Assembly (NCBI RefSeq): GCF_900099825.1
Contig: NZ_LT629693.1
Span: forward strand, 310,001 to 374,000
Length of the DNA stretch: 64,000 bases
Reading direction: 5' to 3'
From: Bradyrhizobium ottawaense
GTDB lineage: Bacteria > Pseudomonadota > Alphaproteobacteria > Rhizobiales > Xanthobacteraceae
Within the stretch, counting starts at the first letter, position 1. Each line of letters begins with the position of its first letter. The notes beneath the pieces are model-generated. The model was not told the DNA's origin and did no database searches. It worked only from the letters and a program-made list of their open reading frames with translations. Position numbers and translations under genes: made by a program. Of this stretch, positions 61,627-64,000 are shown piece by piece.

Positions 61627-61707
61627 CGTAGGATGGGTGGAGCGAAGCGATACCCATCGATACTGCCCGTGTGGCGATGGGTATCGCTTCGCTCCACCCA
61701 TCCTACG
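61627..61707. repeat. Long palindromic element, CGTAGGATGGGTGGAGCG type
   Basis: CGTAGGATGGGTGGAGCGAAGCGATACCCATCG at the left and CGATGGGTATCGCTTCGCTCCACCCATCCTACG at the right form an almost perfect 33-base stem. It lies between convergent genes and next to the terminator. Confidence 0.8.
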
Positions 61708-61719
61708 GTTCACGCAGTC

Positions 61720-62511
61720 TCAGTTCTTGCCCTTGACGCGGAAAATCACCGGCACGGTAAAACTCAAGCCATCGTCCGCGACCAGCGGCGGCGGCGCCGG
61801 CACCGGATCGGAGCGCCGCACCATCGCCAGTGCCGCCTCGTCGAACGCGGGATCGCCCGAGCCCTTCTCGATGCTGGTCGAGAGCACATGGCCCAGCCGG
61901 TCCAGCGTGAAGCGGACATAGATCTCGGCGGCCTTTTGCTGGCGTTCCGATGGGTAGCGCTTGTGCTTGTCGAGATGGGCGACCAGTTCCTTCTGCCAAG
62001 TCGCGCGAATACGGCGCGCCGTTTCGCCAGTCCCGATCGCCGGCGCGATCGAGCGCGGCCCTTCCGGGATCGCGTCCGAACTCGGCGTCGCCGTGGCTTC
62101 GGCCGCAACCGACTCGGTGGAAGCGGAGGTCTGCACCGCCGCGACCTTCGGATCGTCTTCCTTCGGTTTCTTCGACTCGTTCGGCGTCACCACCCGATCC
62201 GCCTCGTCGGTCTCGGTCGGCTTGTCCTGGGGAAGTTCGGTTTCCTTCAGCTCGGCCTTCTGCTCGGCGAGCTGCGGCGACGCCATCGACGCATCGGTAT
62301 CCGGCCCCGCCGGCAGGTCGGTCGTTTCGCGGCGCACCGACGCCAGTTCTAACCCCACCTCGATCGCGTTGGCACCAACGGAATCTTCGGGCTCATCGGT
62401 CTGCAGATGCGCGATGGCCAACGCCGCGCCACCGGCATGCAGCACCAGCGCGGCCACTGCGGCCAAAACCCAAAGCCGCCGGGGCGGCTTTTGTTCGTCA
62501 AGGCCGCTCAC
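61720..62511 (-). CDS. tonB: Energy transducer TonB
   Basis: This 263-residue periplasm-spanning protein has an N-terminal membrane anchor (RLWVLAAVAALVLHAGGAALAIA) with the histidine conserved in TonB. A long acidic/lysine linker (KPTETDEADRVVTP, NESKKPKEDDPK) follows. The C-terminal TonB domain from about 165 (RRIRATWQKELVAHLDKHKRYP, VRFTLDRLGHVLSTSIEKGSG, FTVPVIFRV) completes it. It transfers ExbBD proton-motive energy to outer-membrane receptors. GTG 62511 overlaps the exbD stop (GTGA). No TonB-dependent receptor is encoded here. Confidence 0.9.
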   Translation of the reverse strand: MSGLDEQKPPRRLWVLAAVAALVLHAGGAALAIAHLQTDEPEDSVGANAIEVGLELASVRRETTDLPAGPDTDASMASPQLAEQKAELKETELPQDKPTETDEADRVVTPNESKKPKEDDPKVAAVQTSASTESVAAEATATPSSDAIPEGPRSIAPAIGTGETARRIRATWQKELVAHLDKHKRYPSERQQKAAEIYVRFTLDRLGHVLSTSIEKGSGDPAFDEAALAMVRRSDPVPAPPPLVADDGLSFTVPVIFRVKGKN

Positions 62512-62975
62512 GGCCTGGCCGGCGCCGCTTGCGCCGCCGCCGCATCCGGAACGCCTTCGAGCGCCACCAGCTTGATTTTCGAATAGCCGCCGGAACGCAG
62601 GATTTCCAGCACGTCCATCAGTTCGCCATAGGGTACGGCGCGATCGGCGCGCAGGAAGACCGGGCGATCCTTGCTGACATCAGACATCGTATCCAGCGTA
62701 CGGACCAGATCGACCCGCTTGACCAGGTTCTCCCCGATCGCGACCGCGAGATCCGGCTTGATGCTGACATAGGTCGGCTTGTCCGGCTTCTTCTGCGGGA
62801 TTGCGGTCGATGTCGGCAGGTCGATCGGCAGATCGACGGTCGACAGCGGCGCCGCCACCATGAAGATGATCAGCAGGACCAGAATGACGTCGATGAACGG
62901 CGTGACATTGATCTCGTGCGATTCCGCGAAATCGCTGTCGTCATCGAGGTCGGTATCGGCGAGTGAAACGCCCAT
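62508..62975 (-). CDS. exbD: Biopolymer transport protein ExbD
   Basis: This 155-residue protein has one N-terminal membrane helix (INVTPFIDVILVLLIIFMVAAPL) in which the aspartate of FID is the proton-carrying residue. The periplasmic domain contains YVSIKPDLAVAIGENLVKR and DRPVFLRADRAVPYGELMDVLEILRSGGYSKI. With ExbB it forms the proton-driven motor for TonB. It lies 3 bases after exbB and overlaps tonB by 4 bases, so the three are translated in order from one transcript. Confidence 0.92.
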   Translation of the reverse strand: MGVSLADTDLDDDSDFAESHEINVTPFIDVILVLLIIFMVAAPLSTVDLPIDLPTSTAIPQKKPDKPTYVSIKPDLAVAIGENLVKRVDLVRTLDTMSDVSKDRPVFLRADRAVPYGELMDVLEILRSGGYSKIKLVALEGVPDAAAAQAAPARP

Positions 62976-62978
62976 CGG

Positions 62979-63938
62979 CTACTCCGCCGCTGCGCGGGAA
63001 TGCGAACCGCTGACGGAACTGACATGGGTGCGGTCGAGATCGCGCGACAGCAGCCGGCCCGCGGCGCCCGAGGCCCGGCCGACCTGCTCCATGTAGCCTT
63101 TGGTGACGCGCGCGAAGTGATTGTAGAAGATCACGGCCGGGATCGCCGCAACGAGGCCGATCGCGGTGGCCAGCAGCGCCTCGGCGATACCGGGTGCGAC
63201 CACGGCCAGGTTCGTGGTCTGCGATTTCGAAATGCCGATGAAGCTGTTCATGATGCCCCAGACGGTGCCGAACAGTCCGACAAAGGGCGACGTCGCGCCG
63301 ATGGTCGCCAGCAAGCCCATGCCCAGCCGAATCCGTCGCGCCTCGGCGCGCACGATTTCGCCAAAACTCGACGCAGCGCGTTCCTTGATGCCGGCGTCGC
63401 TGGAAATTCCGGCCGACATCCGCGCCTCGCGCATGGCGGCTGCCAGCAACGAAAACAGCACGCTGCCCTTCGAGCCCAGCGCGAATTGCGCTTCCGCCAG
63501 CGACCGGGCGTCCGCGATCTTGCCGAGCGCCGCGCGCAGGTTGCGCTGCACGACGGACAGTTCGATCATCTTGGCGATAAAGATCGTCCAGGTGACAAGC
63601 GACGCAAAGGCAAGGCCGATCATGACCGCCTTGACCACCACATCCGCCGACAGGAACATCGACCACGGCGAGAATTCGCGCAGCTCAACTCCGGCCGCTT
63701 TCAACAGTTTGCCTTCCCGCTCGGGCGGCGGGGCGGCCGTATCGGTCTCCGCGGGCGCGGCTGCGGCGGCTGGCGCCGGCGCGGGAACGACGGCCGGCGG
63801 CGGCACCGCTACGGCCGGCTGACCGATCGTCGCCGGCGCCTGTGGTGAGGGAACCGTGGCGCGCTGTTGAGCGACGGCGGCGGAGGCCGCGGCAAGGATC
63901 GCCGCGCCAGCCAGCAATTTAAGAATCATTCTAAACAT
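62979..63938 (-). CDS. exbB: TonB-system energizer ExbB (MotA/TolQ/ExbB family)
   Basis: This 319-residue protein has a cleavable-looking signal peptide (MILKLLAGAAILAAASAAVAQQ) and a proline/alanine-rich periplasmic segment (residues about 25-75). Three membrane helices follow, with the proton channel motif GLLATIGATSPFVGLFGTVWGIMNSFIGI near residue 215. The third helix includes EALLATAIGLVAAIPAVIFYNHFAR. It forms a pentamer around ExbD and drives TonB. The extended N-terminus is usual for alphaproteobacterial ExbB. The 62 bases upstream, up to the window end, show no clear operator. Confidence 0.92.
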   Translation of the reverse strand: MFRMILKLLAGAAILAAASAAVAQQRATVPSPQAPATIGQPAVAVPPPAVVPAPAPAAAAAPAETDTAAPPPEREGKLLKAAGVELREFSPWSMFLSADVVVKAVMIGLAFASLVTWTIFIAKMIELSVVQRNLRAALGKIADARSLAEAQFALGSKGSVLFSLLAAAMREARMSAGISSDAGIKERAASSFGEIVRAEARRIRLGMGLLATIGATSPFVGLFGTVWGIMNSFIGISKSQTTNLAVVAPGIAEALLATAIGLVAAIPAVIFYNHFARVTKGYMEQVGRASGAAGRLLSRDLDRTHVSSVSGSHSRAAAE

Positions 63939-64000
63939 TGCCGCTCTTTTCCTTCGCCTCGGTAGCTGCCGCTCGGCGGATCATCGCAAGGTCAATTCGG

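Overview
The window reads as chromosomal DNA of a high-GC alphaproteobacterium of the Bradyrhizobium/Rhodopseudomonas group (Nitrobacteraceae). This rests on gene content (many acyl-CoA enzymes, TRAP and ABC solute transporters, LysR/IclR/LacI/TetR regulators), on ATGA-type overlaps inside operons, and on many palindromic intergenic elements of kinds I associate with bradyrhizobia. No tRNA, rRNA, CRISPR array, phage or transposase was seen. The group assignment is inference; no 16S or other marker is present.

Layout. 1-11.3 kb holds rlmE, a Ppx/GppA phosphatase, a lone CoxL-like molybdenum hydroxylase large subunit, a DsbA-like isomerase with a double hot-dog protein, a DUF188 protein, uup, a D-threonine-aldolase-like enzyme and a HI0933-type flavoprotein. 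11.3-19.3 kb is a minus-strand acyl-CoA block: SDR, MaoC hydratase and acyl-CoA synthetase, then the distal valine pathway (isobutyryl-CoA dehydrogenase, 3-hydroxyisobutyryl-CoA hydrolase, mmsB, mmsA), with a divergent LysR regulator. 20.4-23.9 kb is a second acyl-CoA cluster (TetR, thioesterase, enoyl-CoA hydratase, thiolase) that shares an AT-rich motif. 24.1-28.3 kb carries an MFS transporter and an acyl-CoA carboxyltransferase plus a 73-residue biotin carrier, separated by an IclR regulator. 28.5-33.6 kb is a TAXI-TRAP transporter followed closely by a glutaminase-STAS-cNMP fusion. 33.8-39.9 kb contains tex, a YegD-like Hsp70, a methyltransferase, an NTF2-like protein, an AhpD-like protein and a 33-residue membrane protein. 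40.1-45.6 kb is a third acyl-CoA block (CaiB, acyl-CoA dehydrogenase, a thiolase-like protein without the usual cysteine, its DUF35 partner, a separate thiolase).

45.6-57.7 kb is the most coherent system: a sugar or sugar-acid regulon. A seven-gene minus-strand operon (malK-type ATPase, Tat-exported binding protein, two permeases, denD-like dehydrogenase, kdgK, eda) diverges from a LacI regulator. A second, plus-strand operon (IlvD/Edd dehydratase, two SDRs) follows. Near-identical operator palindromes stand before both. The dehydratase would give a 2-keto-3-deoxy acid, which could be phosphorylated and cleaved by KdgK/Eda or oxidised by a DHRS6-type SDR.

57.7-64 kb has a frameshifted GFA-family gene running into a site-2 protease gene, a small anchored protein, about 1 kb of non-coding repeat-rich DNA, a LivK-like binding protein with an expanded signal peptide and a strong terminator, and exbB-exbD-tonB. 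I did not find an obviously new defence or mobile system. The most unusual items are the glutaminase fusion operon, the duplicated permease junction, the cysteine-less thiolase/DUF35 pair, the structured leader before the 33-residue protein and the GFA/protease frameshift.
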